Below, in pieces: positions 21,501-29,866 of a stretch of 64,000 nucleotides of DNA; position 1 is the first letter of the stretch, and each line of letters begins with the position of its first letter. The position numbers and the translations under genes were made by a program. The DNA comes from Clavibacter sp. A6099 (GTDB lineage: Bacteria; Actinomycetota; Actinomycetes; Actinomycetales; Microbacteriaceae), in the NCBI RefSeq assembly GCF_021919125.1, contig NZ_CP083439.1, positions 186,001-250,000 on the forward strand. Direction: 5' to 3'. The notes under the pieces are model-generated. The model was not told where the DNA came from, did no database searches, and saw nothing but the letters and a program-made list of their open reading frames with translations.

Positions 21501-22415
21501 CGCGTCGGCGTAGGCGAGGTCGTAGCAGGTGCGCTGCCCCGCCTGGCCCGGCACGAGCGGGTGCTGGCCGGCGCCGTCGTTGACGAGGGCGGATCCCTCG
21601 ATCACCGCGAGCACCTCGTCGCCGTCGCGCAGGGCGTCGTCGAGCCGGCGGAGGACCACGACCGCGGCGCCCTCGCCCGTGAGGATCCCCGTGCTGTCCG
21701 CGCGGAACGGCGCCGAGGCGCCGCGCCCGTACGCGCCGAGGTCGGAGAAGGAGAGGTGGAGCAGCGGCAGGTCGGGCGCGCAGACCGCGCCCGCGACGAC
21801 CGTGTCGGCCGTGCCGAGCGCGAGCGCGTCGCAGGCGAGGCGCACGGCGTAGAGGCCGGATGCGCACGCCGCGTCGAGCACGAGGCGCCGGCCGCCGAGG
21901 CCCGCGGCGTCCGCGACCGCGTCGGCCACGGATCCCGCGGCGTCGACGTGGCCCGGATCCGCGCTCGTGGGCACCGTTCCGGGCACCGTGGCGAGGCCCG
22001 CGTCGCGGATCCCCGCGCGCACCTCCTCCTCGATGAGCGGCAGGGAGACGGCGGCGGAGCGCTCGGTCGGGAAGGTGTAGCAGCCGAGGACGAGGCCGGT
22101 GCGCGAGCGGTCCGGCGTGGATCCGCCCACCCCGGCGAGGGCGCGGCGGACCACGAAGGTGGCCCAGCAGCGCGCGTCGTCGGCGTCGGGGCCGAGCCCG
22201 CTCTCGGCGCGGGCCCGGGCCCGGTCGTCCGCGTCGAGGAAGCCGCCGCGGCGGGACGCGAAGGCGGAGCCCGCGGCGGAGTCGGCGCGCGGGAGGCGCG
22301 GGTCGTCGGCGCCGCGCGCGTCGCGGCCGTCGGTCAGCAGCTCCGCGAAGGCGTCCACCCCGACGGCGCCCGGCAGCAGGCAGTCCATCGCCACCACGGC
22401 GATCCGGGTGCTCAT
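15570..22415 (-). CDS. Pfa-type megasynthase, KS-CLF-AT-DH-DH
   Basis: A 2281-residue cytosolic polyketide/PUFA-type synthase, equivalent to PfaC with a PfaB-like acyltransferase inserted. The first ketosynthase (1-430) is intact: Cys184 (DAACAS), His318 (ECHATGT), His353 (GNIGH). The chain-length-factor KS (about 455-860) has lost the catalytic Cys (TGPSFTVSGGPLG, Pro at the Cys position). The AT (about 955-1300) has GYSLG Ser1060 and a late His (SPLHSP). After a helical linker come two FabA-like double-hotdog dehydratases. DH1 (about 1473-1870) has His1759 (CHFTDDPVLAGS) and DH2 (about 1885-2275) has His2157 (RHFHRDPVQPGS). There is no ACP of its own, so it must work on the ACP of the upstream synthase or the free ACP. 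ATGA overlaps couple it to both neighbours. Confidence 0.93.
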   Translation of the reverse strand: MSTRIAVVAMDCLLPGAVGVDAFAELLTDGRDARGADDPRLPRADSAAGSAFASRRGGFLDADDRARARAESGLGPDADDARCWATFVVRRALAGVGGSTPDRSRTGLVLGCYTFPTERSAAVSLPLIEEEVRAGIRDAGLATVPGTVPTSADPGHVDAAGSVADAVADAAGLGGRRLVLDAACASGLYAVRLACDALALGTADTVVAGAVCAPDLPLLHLSFSDLGAYGRGASAPFRADSTGILTGEGAAVVVLRRLDDALRDGDEVLAVIEGSALVNDGAGQHPLVPGQAGQRTCYDLAYADAGLAPTDVDYIECHATGTPVGDRTELASLTAAFGERMPLLGSVKGNIGHLLTAAGITSLIKVVLAMRSGTIPPTVGGATDAPFLHPRVVGAPTPWPATDGPRRAAVSAFGFGGANAHLVVSHDPAGERAAGAAEATADDAARPTGSGRLPAVAVTGVGAYVGAGARVADLAHAEGSGDIAALAGADTVPRLHGTPADGRALGPIALDPIGDRIPPRDIPHLNPAPLAVARAVGDAFADADRIEGTAEGAARRFGSRTAVVVALDLDARAHERLAHLRADELLARILDADEDDVDPATVRTVRDALHSPLSATEVMSYIGSITASRISSTWNLTGPSFTVSGGPLGVIRAVEAAQLLLADPTIEAVVVAGVDLAVTAERALLPGASARPLDAATAFVLRRPEDAEDAYALVDVPAAGEGPGADPAPQAVDVHAPTAAERAALVADVLDAHPGATGIAVTSTRETWGDAANAAAGLMLLRTVLGIHARVTPATLADLDLPADLRLRLDAASSGEAVPGTPWLARRDAPRSGLIRVLGHDGATAALRVVEPPRRRQVDPGAAWRAGGGRRLVRLDAATREDLARALGRLADGVAPEDLPATPGGPERLVLVCRDRATLPREAARARDAIASLTPGARWAAPGGSRYATVDPADPPRIGYAFPGAFTAYPRFGADLLRMLPRAMDAFDAIVAESSEEVRLGRLHPWRHEAASPAELMRYEEELQRDVPFMLGVGTTFAMVYADLLTGLTGTPPTSTVGYSLGASSMLFATRRWDRHRRALRRIIASPVFQDELAGELLTVRRAFGMDASTPLSEVWRAVVVLAPADEVAARVAGSPRLHVTHVNTPGEVVVAGPAADVHALVHESGFRTAPSPVVSPLHSPLAEEWADELVALHRFPLGEGTDALLLDSVDGRPIPPTADEEELARSIARSVIEPVDFPRLVEAIAEHADLVLEAGPGGTCARWITDTAVPGLRALAPDHRGAPFGSTWPAFLAELITQGVDVEIDAFGLDPVPAPPTGPLVGRTTSIRRDVAAAFARGRAPQQEAAPEPVPSPTPEPAVAPEPARLSWDPRAAALGPWWRPGTAAPAVPTGPRGEIADLVLHGRQQLVRQVIRAHRDTLRFQHAMLVEAARALPEDPRGRPAVAPSAAAPDPAPATAPAAATASDPATPTAIWDEQDLLEFATGDIARVFGPDYAEIDGFATRVRLPAPPYHFVSRVVDVQGERGRFERSTITTEYDVPLDAWYLVDDGVPAAVTIEAGQGDLLLVSWLGIDAENRGLRTYRLLDSTLVFHGDLPRAGQTLRYEITIERFIRNGPTTLFYFGYRCYADGVLILELTRATAGFFSRQELEAPLGILPEPAGPEVPATGPDRPWRKPVEQTDHHELDAADLARLAAGDVAGVFGPRHGQPAGTNPGLRLPTAQLRMIDRLEIDPEGGTHRLGKVTAHLDLDPDGWYFRCHFTDDPVLAGSLVAEGAVQALQVLLLHEGFHLVLPDARFQTIPGIHTDVAVRGQIVPGDARLRYELDIRELTLLPRPTVIADVLVFRDDQPVVRMRDFGVQIREKEGSPYRPGTGGRSPFLGRLSSRGVPTVVNELQLAHAARGDLGTAMGPEFDVYGDRRAPHIPNRDFQFVDRIESVTGERGRLAPGMVMVSEYDAHADSWYYRENPAGIMPHAVILESSLQAAILLGYYQGATLDQPTVEFAIRNLDGSAELTGPFPALGSTIRQTTTLLFSSAVEGNVLQKFRYELAGPDGVFYRGESIFGYFSEQALASQTGLDAGARTVPRSLAAGSDAPDLVLDAAALDARHRQRPDRLALPGGRLALLDEVRIHLDQGPAGLGSVWGRRDVTPDDWYFTRHFHRDPVQPGSLGIESMLQALQVLAVEKGLVDGFRDPRIELAQGVSTTWSYRGQVATTDTDCQVEVDITRVDREPGAVTVVADSSLWKGDLRIYAVTGLAIRIHDGTTDTHGIPPHRPHPRGDEP

Positions 22416-25400
22416 GCGCGGATCGCCGTCTGCGTCGTCGTGGCGTGGATCTCGGCGGTCGTCGCCGAGGCGGCGGCCGCGGCGGCCTCCGCGACGGGCT
22501 CCGGCGAGGGCTCCGGTCGGCGGGTGACGACGACGCCGTCCAGCACCGCGAGCAGGCGGCCGCCCGCGCGCGCCTCGAGGTCCATCCGCACGCCGTCCGG
22601 CCGCTCCTCGATGCGGGTGGCGCGGACGGTGAGCGGGTCTCCCGGCGAGGCCTCCCCCGTCCACCGCAGCGCGCCGATGGCGGACGGCAGCGTCCGCATC
22701 CCGGTCGCCTCGTGGGCCGCGACCAGCGCGGCCTGCAGGAGCACGTCGAGCGTCGCGGCGTCCAGCGGGGGCGCGCCGGTGGTCTCGGCCGGCCGCGGGA
22801 TCCGCGGATCCACCGCCCCGACGATCACGTCGGCGCCGTCCCGGGCGATCCCCGTGACGGCGCGCAGCGCGTCGCCGTGGAAGAGCAGCCCGGAGGCGTA
22901 GGGGTCGATCGGGCGGAGCGGCGGGATCGCGCCCACCTGACCTGTCGGGGCCGATCCCGCGAGGCCCGCCGCTCCGGCCGACCCGCTCACGAGCACGGCC
23001 GTGAACCGGGGCCGGTCGGCACCCGCCGGCCCATCTCCGACGCTCGCGAGGACCGCGCGAACGGTGGCGGATCCGTCCGCCGCGGCCGGCCCCTCCGAGA
23101 GCGCGACGGCGAAGGAGGCGCCAGTGCCCTCCTCGACGCCCGCGGTCACGCGGATGTCCTCGATCCGCGCGATGCCCCGTCCGGTGTGGCGGATCGCGGC
23201 GCCCGCCAGCAGGCACACGCCCGCGGCCGTGGGCAGGATCCGCCGCCCCTCCAGCGCGTGGGCGCGCACCAGCTCGGAGTCGAGCAGCTCGCCCATCGGC
23301 AGGGCGCTGCGCGTGGGGCGCAGCGGCGCCGGATCCCCGGAGAGCGGCTCGGCCGGCCCGAGCAGCACGTGCGTCTGGCCCGTGCGCGCGGATCCGAACT
23401 GCTCGACGAACAGGCGCGCCCCGTCGTCCTGCCCCACGAGCGCGTACCCGCGGGAGCGGAACAGCTCGCGGACCGCGTCGGAGACCATGCCGCCCTCCCA
23501 CGCGCCCCAGTCGATGGCGACGACGTGCGCGTCGGGCAGGCGGTCGGCGAGCGCCTCCGCCCAGCGGTCGAGCACGGCGTTGGCCATGGCGTAGTCGGAC
23601 TGGCCGCGGTTGCCGAAGAGGCCGGCGACCGAGGAGAACAGCGCCACGTGCCGGAGCCGATCCGTGCCGCCGAGCGCGGAGATCGCGTTCTCGAGGCTGC
23701 GGACCTTGGTGGAGACGACGCGGGCGGCGTCCTCGCGGGTCTTGTCGACGAGCAGCCGGTCGGCGATGGCGCCGGTGCCGTGCACGATGCCGACGATGCG
23801 GTCGGCGAACGGCGCGAGGGCGCGGGCGGTGGCGTCGCGGTCGGTGAGGTCGACGCTCGCGTAGTGCGCCTCGGTGCCGCCCGCGCGGAGCCGGGCGAGC
23901 TGGTCCCGCACCTGGCGGCGCGCGGCGACGGACGCCACGAGCGCGCCCACGGAGCGCGGCGTGGGGCGCCGGTCGGTGCTCCGGAGGTGCTCGGTGGCGG
24001 CGGCGCGGAGATCCGCCTCGTCGGCGAGGTCGCGCGACCAGCCGTCCTCGTCCTCGAGCGGCGTGCGTCCGACGAGCACGAGCCCCGGGCCGGGGCGCGC
24101 GGCGGCGAGGTCGCGGATGCAGCGGGCCGTGATGCCCTGCGCGCCGCCCGTGACGAGCACCAGGTCGTCGGATCCGAGGTCCGCGTACGCGGCCCGGCCG
24201 GGGGCGCCCGCGTCGTGGGCGGGCGCCTCCGGCTCGACCACGGGCGCCTCGCGCCGGCCGTCGCGCCACCTGACGGTGTCGAGCCCGTCGGCGGTGTCGT
24301 CGAGCTCCCACGCGATGAGGGCGGCCGCGGTGTCGTCCGCGCCGCCATCGAGGAGCAGCGCGCGGGCGCGGATCCCCGGGTGCTCGATGCGCAGCGTGCG
24401 GACGAGGCCCGCGAGCCCCGCCGCGGCTATGCCGCGCGCGTCGGTGCTGTCCCGGTCGTCGACGAGCCCGACCGCGAGCAGCTGCGGGGCCGCGTCGGTG
24501 CCGTCTGCGCCCGGCCCGGTGGCCGGCCCGGTGGCCGGCCCGGTGGCCGCGCGATCCGCGACGGTCACGGCGAACGCGCGGACCGCGTCGAGCGCGTCCA
24601 CGAGCGTCTCCGTCGCGTCGGCGTCCGGGCGGGGGCCGACGATCAGCACGAGGTCGGCGGCGGCGTCGGCGTCGTCGGGGCGATCGGGGGTGTCCCCGTC
24701 GATCCGCACGTCGTGCCCTGCCGCCCGGAGCTCGTCCCGCAGCCGGGGCGCGATGCCCGACGCGGATCCGTCACGCACCCGGACCACGCGGGGCGCCACG
24801 GTCACCGGGAGGTCGGGTCCCGCGATGGGGGCCCAGCGCACCGTCGACCTGCGGATCCCTGGCGCAGCCTCCTCGTCGTCCGCGGCGGACGACGCGCGGC
24901 GCTCGCGGCTGGTGCCTGTGGTCTGGCCGCGCAGGGCCTCCACGATGTCGCCGAGGGTGCGCAGCTCGGCGACCTCCTCGGGCGAGAACGGCGCGCGGCC
25001 GGGGAAGCGCTCGCCGATGGCGCCCAGGATCTCGACCCGCTTGATCGAGTCGATGCCGAGGTCCGCCTCGATGCCCATGTCCGACTCGAGGATGTCGGCC
25101 GAGTAGCCGGTCTTCTCGGCCACGATCTCGCGGACGAGCGCGTCGACGTCCACCTCGGCGGCCGGATCCGCGGCGGCGGGTGCCGACGCGGCCGACGCGG
25201 CCGCGGGGGCCGGCTCCTCGACGGGAGCGGGAGCGGGAGCGGGGACGCGCGCGGGAGCGGGCTCCGGGGCCGAAGCGGGCGCCGGCGCGGGGACGGGGTG
25301 CAGCCCGGCGGCAGGAGCGGCGGCAGGAGCGGCGTCAGCGTCGGCACCCGCGGGAGCGCCCGCGTCGGTCGACGGCGCGGGCGCCCCCACCGTCGCCTCG

Positions 25401-28400
25401 ACCCGCGGCCGCGCGAGGAGCGCACCGCCGTCGATCGACGTCGGCAGGCCGTGCGCGGGGGACGCCCCGCCGTCGCCGACGCCGGTGATCAGCCGGTTGA
25501 CCTGCACGTGCGCGTCGCCGACGGCGATGCACTGCGCGACGATCTCGCGCATGCCGTCCACGGAGAGGCGGCCGGCGCCCCCGTCGAGCATCGCGAGCAG
25601 GGACTCGCTGACGTTCTGCTGCCCGGAGAGGAACGCGGCGTGCACGTGCAGCTGCTCCTTCGCGAGGTCGAGCTGATCGGCGGTGACGGGGGCGGTCCGG
25701 GTGGCGGTGGATGCGGTGGTGACGCTCATGGTGGATGACTCGCTTCGCGGGAGGTACGGGATGGGGGTGGTGGGCACGAGCTCCGCGCGAGGGCGCGGGC
25801 TCGTGGGGTCGTCGGCCGGGGTCGACGGGAGCAGGGGCGCGGGGGAGGCGTCCTGCTCGTGGGGGGCGTCCGTGCGGAGCGCGTACGGGGTGGCGAGGAG
25901 CTCCTCGAACGCGGCCGCGCGGTCGGCGGACACGTGGTTCACGCCCGCGAGCATCACGGCGGGGCCCTTGCCCGGGCGGGCCGCGGGTCGCGCCCGCAGG
26001 CCGGCGCTCTGCCAGCGCGGGAGCGCCCCCGCGACGGCCAGCTGCGCGACAGCGGTGGCGAGCGCGTGCTGTGCGGTCTCGGGGTCCCCGCCGTCCGCGC
26101 TCACGACGAGCACGTCGGGGTCGTCGGCGAGGATGCTCGTGGCCAGGCGGCCGAGGACGTTCCCGGGGCCGCACTCCACGAGGATCCGGATGCCGTCGTC
26201 GTGCATGCGCCGCACGGCCCGCTCGAACTCCACGGGCCGGGCGAGCTGGTCCGCGAGGATCCGGGCGTTCGCCTCGGCGTCCTCCCCGTACTCCTCGTCG
26301 GCCGTGTTCGCGTAGACGCGTCCCCGCGTCGGGGCGCCCACGCCGTGCGATCGCACCGCCTGCCCGAACGCGCCCACGGCGCCCGCGACGGCGGGCGTGT
26401 GGAACGCGGCGGACACGGGCAGCTCGACCACGCGGATCCCGTCGGCCTCCGCCCGGCGCACGAGCTCGGCGACGGCCGCGACCGGTCCGCCGACGACGTG
26501 CTGGCGCGGGCTGTTGGCGTTGCACAGGAGCGCGCCCTCGCTCGCGGCGATGAGCCGGTCGACGGTCTCCCGGTCGGCGAGCACCGCGGCCATGGATCCG
26601 GCGTCGCCGTGCGCGCCCGCCGCCTCGGCCATCGCCCGGCCGCGTTCGCGGGCCAGCGTGAGGAAGGTCGAGTGGTCGAACGACCCGGCCGCCCACAGCG
26701 CCGCCAGCTCGCCGAAGCTGTGCCCGACGAAGCCGGATGCGGCGAGCCCCAGCCCCTGCTCCCCGAGGAGCCGGTGGTGGGCGGCGGACAGCGCGCCGAT
26801 GGCGGGCTGCGCGTTCTCGGTCGCCCGGAGCGTGCGCTCGGCCTCGGCAGCGGCCTCCGCGTCGGCGGGCGGCGGCGGGTACGCGACGGCGGCCAGGTGC
26901 TCGAGGCCGGGGGTCGCGTACGCGTCCTCCAGCGCGTCCATCAGCAGGGGCTCGCGGAGCACGGCGCCGAGGCCGGCGTCGACGTGCTGGCTGCCCTGGC
27001 CCGAGAACAGGATCCCGACGCCGCCGCCGAGGGCCGACGGCCGGTGGTGGATCCCGCGCGGATCGGACCACGCGCTGCCGGGCGACTCGCGCAGGCGCCT
27101 GGCGGCGGCCGGCAGGAGCGCGTCGCGCTCGGCCTCCGTGATGGCGACCACGGCGATGCGGGGCGCGTCCGCGGAGATGGCGGTGCCGGACGGCGTGGGC
27201 GCCGCTCCCGCATCCAGCGCGGCGGCGAGCTCCTCGGCGGTCGGCGCGGTCCAGAGCCACACGGTCGGGCGGTCGAGCGCGTTGCCGAGCTCCCGCGACC
27301 TCGGGTGCTCCTCGAGCACGATGTGGAAGTTCGTGCCCCCGAAGCCGAAGGCGGACAGGCCCGCGCGGCGCACGGGCCGCTCGGGCGTCCGGAACCACGG
27401 CCGCGTCCGCGTGGCCACGTGCAGCGGGCTGCCCGTGAACGAGTCCGCGGGCTTCTCGACCTTGATGGTGGGCGGCAGGATCCGGTGCTGCAGCGCGAGC
27501 GAGAGCTTGATGAGGCCGGCGGCGCCCGCCGCGGCCTTGGTGTGCCCGATCTGCGACTTCACGGATCCGATGCCGATGGACGACTCCGACGCCCCGCTGT
27601 CGGCCAGCACCTCGGCCAGCGCGCTGAGCTCGGTGGCGTCGCCGACCGCGGTGCCCGTGCCGTGCGCCTCGATGATCGACACCGACGCGGGGGAGCAGTC
27701 GGCGTCCTCGTACGCCCGGCGGAGCGCGAGCTGCTGCCCGCTCGCCCGCGGCGCGTAGATGGACTTGTAGCGGCCGTCGCTCGCGGAGCCGATGCCGCGG
27801 ATCACCGAGTAGATCCGGTTGCCGTCGCGCTCGGCGTCGTCGAGGCGGCGCAGCGCGAGCATGCCGATGCCCTCGCCGATCAGGGTGCCGTCGCTGGAGG
27901 CGTCGAACGGCCGCACGTCGCCCGTGGGGCTGAACGCGGGCGTCTTCGAGAAGCACAGGTACATGAAGATCGTGTTCTCGGCGTCGCAGCCGCCCGTGAT
28001 CATCGTGTCGGCGCGGTGGTCCACGAGCTCGGCCGCGGCGGCGCGGAGGGCGCCGAGCGAGCTGGCGCAGGCCGCGTCCACCGTCATGTTCATGCCGCCG
28101 AGGTCGAAGCGGTTGGCCACGCGGCCGGCCACCACGTTGCCGAGCATCCCGGGGAACGAGTTCTCCTCCCAGGGGGCGAACCCGGCGCTGAAGCGGCGGG
28201 CGAGCTCGTCGGCGTCGGCCTCGCTCAGCCCGATCGAGCGCGCCGCCCGGCGCACGGCGGGGGTCTGCAGGCGGGCCGAGAGCGGCTGCGTCAGCTGGTT
28301 GGCGCCCGTGACGCCGAGCACGATGCCCGTGCGCTCGCGGTCGTACCAGCCGCTGCCCTCGGCGCGCGCGTCCTCCAGCACGTCGCGGGTGACGACGAGG

Positions 28401-28720
28401 CTGAGCAGCTGCAGCACGTCGGTGACGTCGAGCTGTGCCGGCGGGATCCCGAACTCGATCGGGTGGAACGGCACCGGGTCGATGAAGCCGCCGCGCTTGG
28501 CGTACGTCTTGTCCGGCGCCGACCGGTCCGCCGAATAGTGGTCGTCGACGTCCCAGTGCCATTCCGGGATGTCCCGGATGGAATCCACGCGATCGACGAT
28601 GCCGTTCCAGAAGCCCTCCACATCGGAGGATCCCGGGAACAGGCTCGAAATGCCCACCACGGCGAGCGGGGTGCGCGCCAGGCGACGGTCGAGTTCCGCG
28701 TCGTCGGTATTCTCGTTCAT
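22412..28720 (-). CDS. Pfa/Hgl-type megasynthase, KS-AT-ACP-KR-DH
   Basis: A 2102-residue PfaA/HglE-like synthase that starts and extends the acyl chain. The KS (about 17-470) has Cys218 (VDAACASS), His353 (EAHGTGT) and His393 (SQIGHT). The malonyl-type AT (about 568-870) has GHSFG Ser668 and His774 (SAAFHTP). A conserved helical patch (HVHAAFLSGQQNV, about 1025) and a Pro/Ala linker lead to a single ACP with Ser1225 (LGIDSIKRVEIL). The KR (about 1515-1780) has TGGAQGI and Tyr1710 (GQSDYAMAN). The C-terminal DH (about 1815-2070) has His1821 in HALEGRRILP and a second hotdog with LDVLLQAAL. Canonical PfaA has several tandem ACPs, so one is unusual. The start ATG 28720 has GGGAGAAGA upstream and overlaps the thioesterase stop. 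Confidence 0.93.
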   Translation of the reverse strand: MNENTDDAELDRRLARTPLAVVGISSLFPGSSDVEGFWNGIVDRVDSIRDIPEWHWDVDDHYSADRSAPDKTYAKRGGFIDPVPFHPIEFGIPPAQLDVTDVLQLLSLVVTRDVLEDARAEGSGWYDRERTGIVLGVTGANQLTQPLSARLQTPAVRRAARSIGLSEADADELARRFSAGFAPWEENSFPGMLGNVVAGRVANRFDLGGMNMTVDAACASSLGALRAAAAELVDHRADTMITGGCDAENTIFMYLCFSKTPAFSPTGDVRPFDASSDGTLIGEGIGMLALRRLDDAERDGNRIYSVIRGIGSASDGRYKSIYAPRASGQQLALRRAYEDADCSPASVSIIEAHGTGTAVGDATELSALAEVLADSGASESSIGIGSVKSQIGHTKAAAGAAGLIKLSLALQHRILPPTIKVEKPADSFTGSPLHVATRTRPWFRTPERPVRRAGLSAFGFGGTNFHIVLEEHPRSRELGNALDRPTVWLWTAPTAEELAAALDAGAAPTPSGTAISADAPRIAVVAITEAERDALLPAAARRLRESPGSAWSDPRGIHHRPSALGGGVGILFSGQGSQHVDAGLGAVLREPLLMDALEDAYATPGLEHLAAVAYPPPPADAEAAAEAERTLRATENAQPAIGALSAAHHRLLGEQGLGLAASGFVGHSFGELAALWAAGSFDHSTFLTLARERGRAMAEAAGAHGDAGSMAAVLADRETVDRLIAASEGALLCNANSPRQHVVGGPVAAVAELVRRAEADGIRVVELPVSAAFHTPAVAGAVGAFGQAVRSHGVGAPTRGRVYANTADEEYGEDAEANARILADQLARPVEFERAVRRMHDDGIRILVECGPGNVLGRLATSILADDPDVLVVSADGGDPETAQHALATAVAQLAVAGALPRWQSAGLRARPAARPGKGPAVMLAGVNHVSADRAAAFEELLATPYALRTDAPHEQDASPAPLLPSTPADDPTSPRPRAELVPTTPIPYLPRSESSTMSVTTASTATRTAPVTADQLDLAKEQLHVHAAFLSGQQNVSESLLAMLDGGAGRLSVDGMREIVAQCIAVGDAHVQVNRLITGVGDGGASPAHGLPTSIDGGALLARPRVEATVGAPAPSTDAGAPAGADADAAPAAAPAAGLHPVPAPAPASAPEPAPARVPAPAPAPVEEPAPAAASAASAPAAADPAAEVDVDALVREIVAEKTGYSADILESDMGIEADLGIDSIKRVEILGAIGERFPGRAPFSPEEVAELRTLGDIVEALRGQTTGTSRERRASSAADDEEAAPGIRRSTVRWAPIAGPDLPVTVAPRVVRVRDGSASGIAPRLRDELRAAGHDVRIDGDTPDRPDDADAAADLVLIVGPRPDADATETLVDALDAVRAFAVTVADRAATGPATGPATGPGADGTDAAPQLLAVGLVDDRDSTDARGIAAAGLAGLVRTLRIEHPGIRARALLLDGGADDTAAALIAWELDDTADGLDTVRWRDGRREAPVVEPEAPAHDAGAPGRAAYADLGSDDLVLVTGGAQGITARCIRDLAAARPGPGLVLVGRTPLEDEDGWSRDLADEADLRAAATEHLRSTDRRPTPRSVGALVASVAARRQVRDQLARLRAGGTEAHYASVDLTDRDATARALAPFADRIVGIVHGTGAIADRLLVDKTREDAARVVSTKVRSLENAISALGGTDRLRHVALFSSVAGLFGNRGQSDYAMANAVLDRWAEALADRLPDAHVVAIDWGAWEGGMVSDAVRELFRSRGYALVGQDDGARLFVEQFGSARTGQTHVLLGPAEPLSGDPAPLRPTRSALPMGELLDSELVRAHALEGRRILPTAAGVCLLAGAAIRHTGRGIARIEDIRVTAGVEEGTGASFAVALSEGPAAADGSATVRAVLASVGDGPAGADRPRFTAVLVSGSAGAAGLAGSAPTGQVGAIPPLRPIDPYASGLLFHGDALRAVTGIARDGADVIVGAVDPRIPRPAETTGAPPLDAATLDVLLQAALVAAHEATGMRTLPSAIGALRWTGEASPGDPLTVRATRIEERPDGVRMDLEARAGGRLLAVLDGVVVTRRPEPSPEPVAEAAAAAASATTAEIHATTTQTAIRA

Positions 28721-29592
28721 TCTTCTCCCAATCGAGATGATGACGTCCGCTCGACGCCCGACGGGCGCGAGGTGAATTCATTTGACATCGCCGGCTGCAT
28801 TCCCGAGGCGCGTGCGCGGATCTCCTCCGCGATCACCGCGCGACTCGCCGGGTCGGAGAGCATGGAATAGTGGTCGCCCGCGCAGGGAATCACCTCGACG
28901 GAATCCGCCGCGTCCTCCCAGCCGTTCGCCGCGCTTTCCGGGAGGAGGCCGTCGACGGGTTTCACGAGCGATATCCCGTCGGGCCTCGGCCATTCCCACG
29001 ATGCGGTCATCCGCACGTTTCGCTCGAGTCCGCCCGTGTACGCGCGCGCCAGGGCGAGGAACCCGCCGCGGCTCACGTCGGGGGCGATGGCGCCTGCCTC
29101 GATGGCGGGTCCGTGCAGGGCCGCGAGGGGATCCCTGCCGTCGTCGGCATCGGCGGGAGGGGCGGCCAGAGGGCGGCCCGCGCGGGAGCCGAGGTAGTCC
29201 GCGAACCAGCGCGCGAGGTGCGCCCGCGATCCCTGGACGTCGATGGTGGGCGCCACCGTGTCGAGCAGCAGGACGGCGGGATCCCGGGGCAGGCGTTCCC
29301 GGAGGGCGAGCGCGACGAGGCCGCCGAATGACCAGCCGACCAGGAGATCCGCCTGCTCGATGAGGGCCCCGTCGTCGTCGAGTAGGCGCGTGACGAGGTC
29401 ATCCATCCGCGAGTCGGATGCGGCCGGGTCGAAGCCGGCGTGGGCGTAGTCGCGGCGGGTGCCGAGGTCGCTCACGCCCCAGTCGACCCCCGTGCACGCC
29501 TCGCCCAGCGGCCCGTAGACGGACGCCGGGACGGTGCCGGGGTGGATGACGTGGACCCGGGGGCGCCCCGGGGGAGGCGTGTCGGTGGACAC
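28717..29592 (-). CDS. Type II thioesterase-like alpha/beta-hydrolase
   Basis: A 291-residue alpha/beta-hydrolase of the polyketide/NRPS thioesterase type. The nucleophile elbow is GWSFGG (about residue 87) and the late catalytic His is in CAGDHYSML (about residue 240). An Asp in LLLDTVAP may complete the triad. The start is GTG 29592, four bases after the ACP stop; the end shares ATGA with the megasynthase start. It has an extra C-terminal tail of about 25 polar residues. The DNA near its 3' end is noticeably less GC-rich than the surroundings. It most likely releases the acyl product from an ACP or removes stalled chains. Which of these cannot be decided from sequence. Confidence 0.85.
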   Translation of the reverse strand: MSTDTPPPGRPRVHVIHPGTVPASVYGPLGEACTGVDWGVSDLGTRRDYAHAGFDPAASDSRMDDLVTRLLDDDGALIEQADLLVGWSFGGLVALALRERLPRDPAVLLLDTVAPTIDVQGSRAHLARWFADYLGSRAGRPLAAPPADADDGRDPLAALHGPAIEAGAIAPDVSRGGFLALARAYTGGLERNVRMTASWEWPRPDGISLVKPVDGLLPESAANGWEDAADSVEVIPCAGDHYSMLSDPASRAVIAEEIRARASGMQPAMSNEFTSRPSGVERTSSSRLGEE

Positions 29593-29596
29593 GGTC

Positions 29597-29866
29597 TCAG
29601 CGGGGGACGGACTCGGGTTCGGAGGAGCTCGCCACGTGCTCGGCGAGCTTCTCGATGGTGGGGAAGTACCAGAGGGCCGTGGGGGCGAGCGCGAAACCCA
29701 GCCATTCCTCCAGCTCGCCCGCGAGCACCAGCGCCTCCGTGGAATCCAGGTCGAATTCGTCGAAGAACATGTCGGGGCGCACGTCCTGCTTCTCCGAGCC
29801 CGTGCGCACGGCGATCTTCTCGATCAGCCATTCTCGTACCTCGTGCGTTTCGACCATTTCCCGCAT
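29597..29866 (-). CDS. Free acyl carrier protein
   Basis: An 89-residue acidic carrier protein, the first gene of the lipid-synthase operon. The phosphopantetheine site is Ser in FDLDSTEALVL (about residue 42), followed by the helix-III region WLGFALAPTALWYFPTIEKL typical of type I/NRPS-like carriers rather than fatty-acid AcpP. ATG 29866 was chosen. ATG 29857, three codons later, is also possible, since AGGAAGAGGG lies just upstream of both. The thioesterase gene follows after four bases. It could act as a loading, discharge or tailoring carrier for the two acyl-CoA dehydrogenases. Confidence 0.9.
   Translation of the reverse strand: MREMVETHEVREWLIEKIAVRTGSEKQDVRPDMFFDEFDLDSTEALVLAGELEEWLGFALAPTALWYFPTIEKLAEHVASSSEPESVPR

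Noticed and set aside
15591-22901. A 2,436-codon open frame on the plus strand opposite the megasynthase genes
   Set aside because: It is antisense to a protein with intact catalytic motifs, has no recognisable domains and is rich in Arg/Gly/Ala as expected for the shadow frame of very GC-rich coding DNA.
22412-28720. Ordinary modular type I polyketide synthase
   Set aside because: The KS-AT-ACP-KR-DH order, separate CLF, FabA-like DH pairs and PfaD-like ER are those of PUFA/heterocyst-lipid-type synthases.
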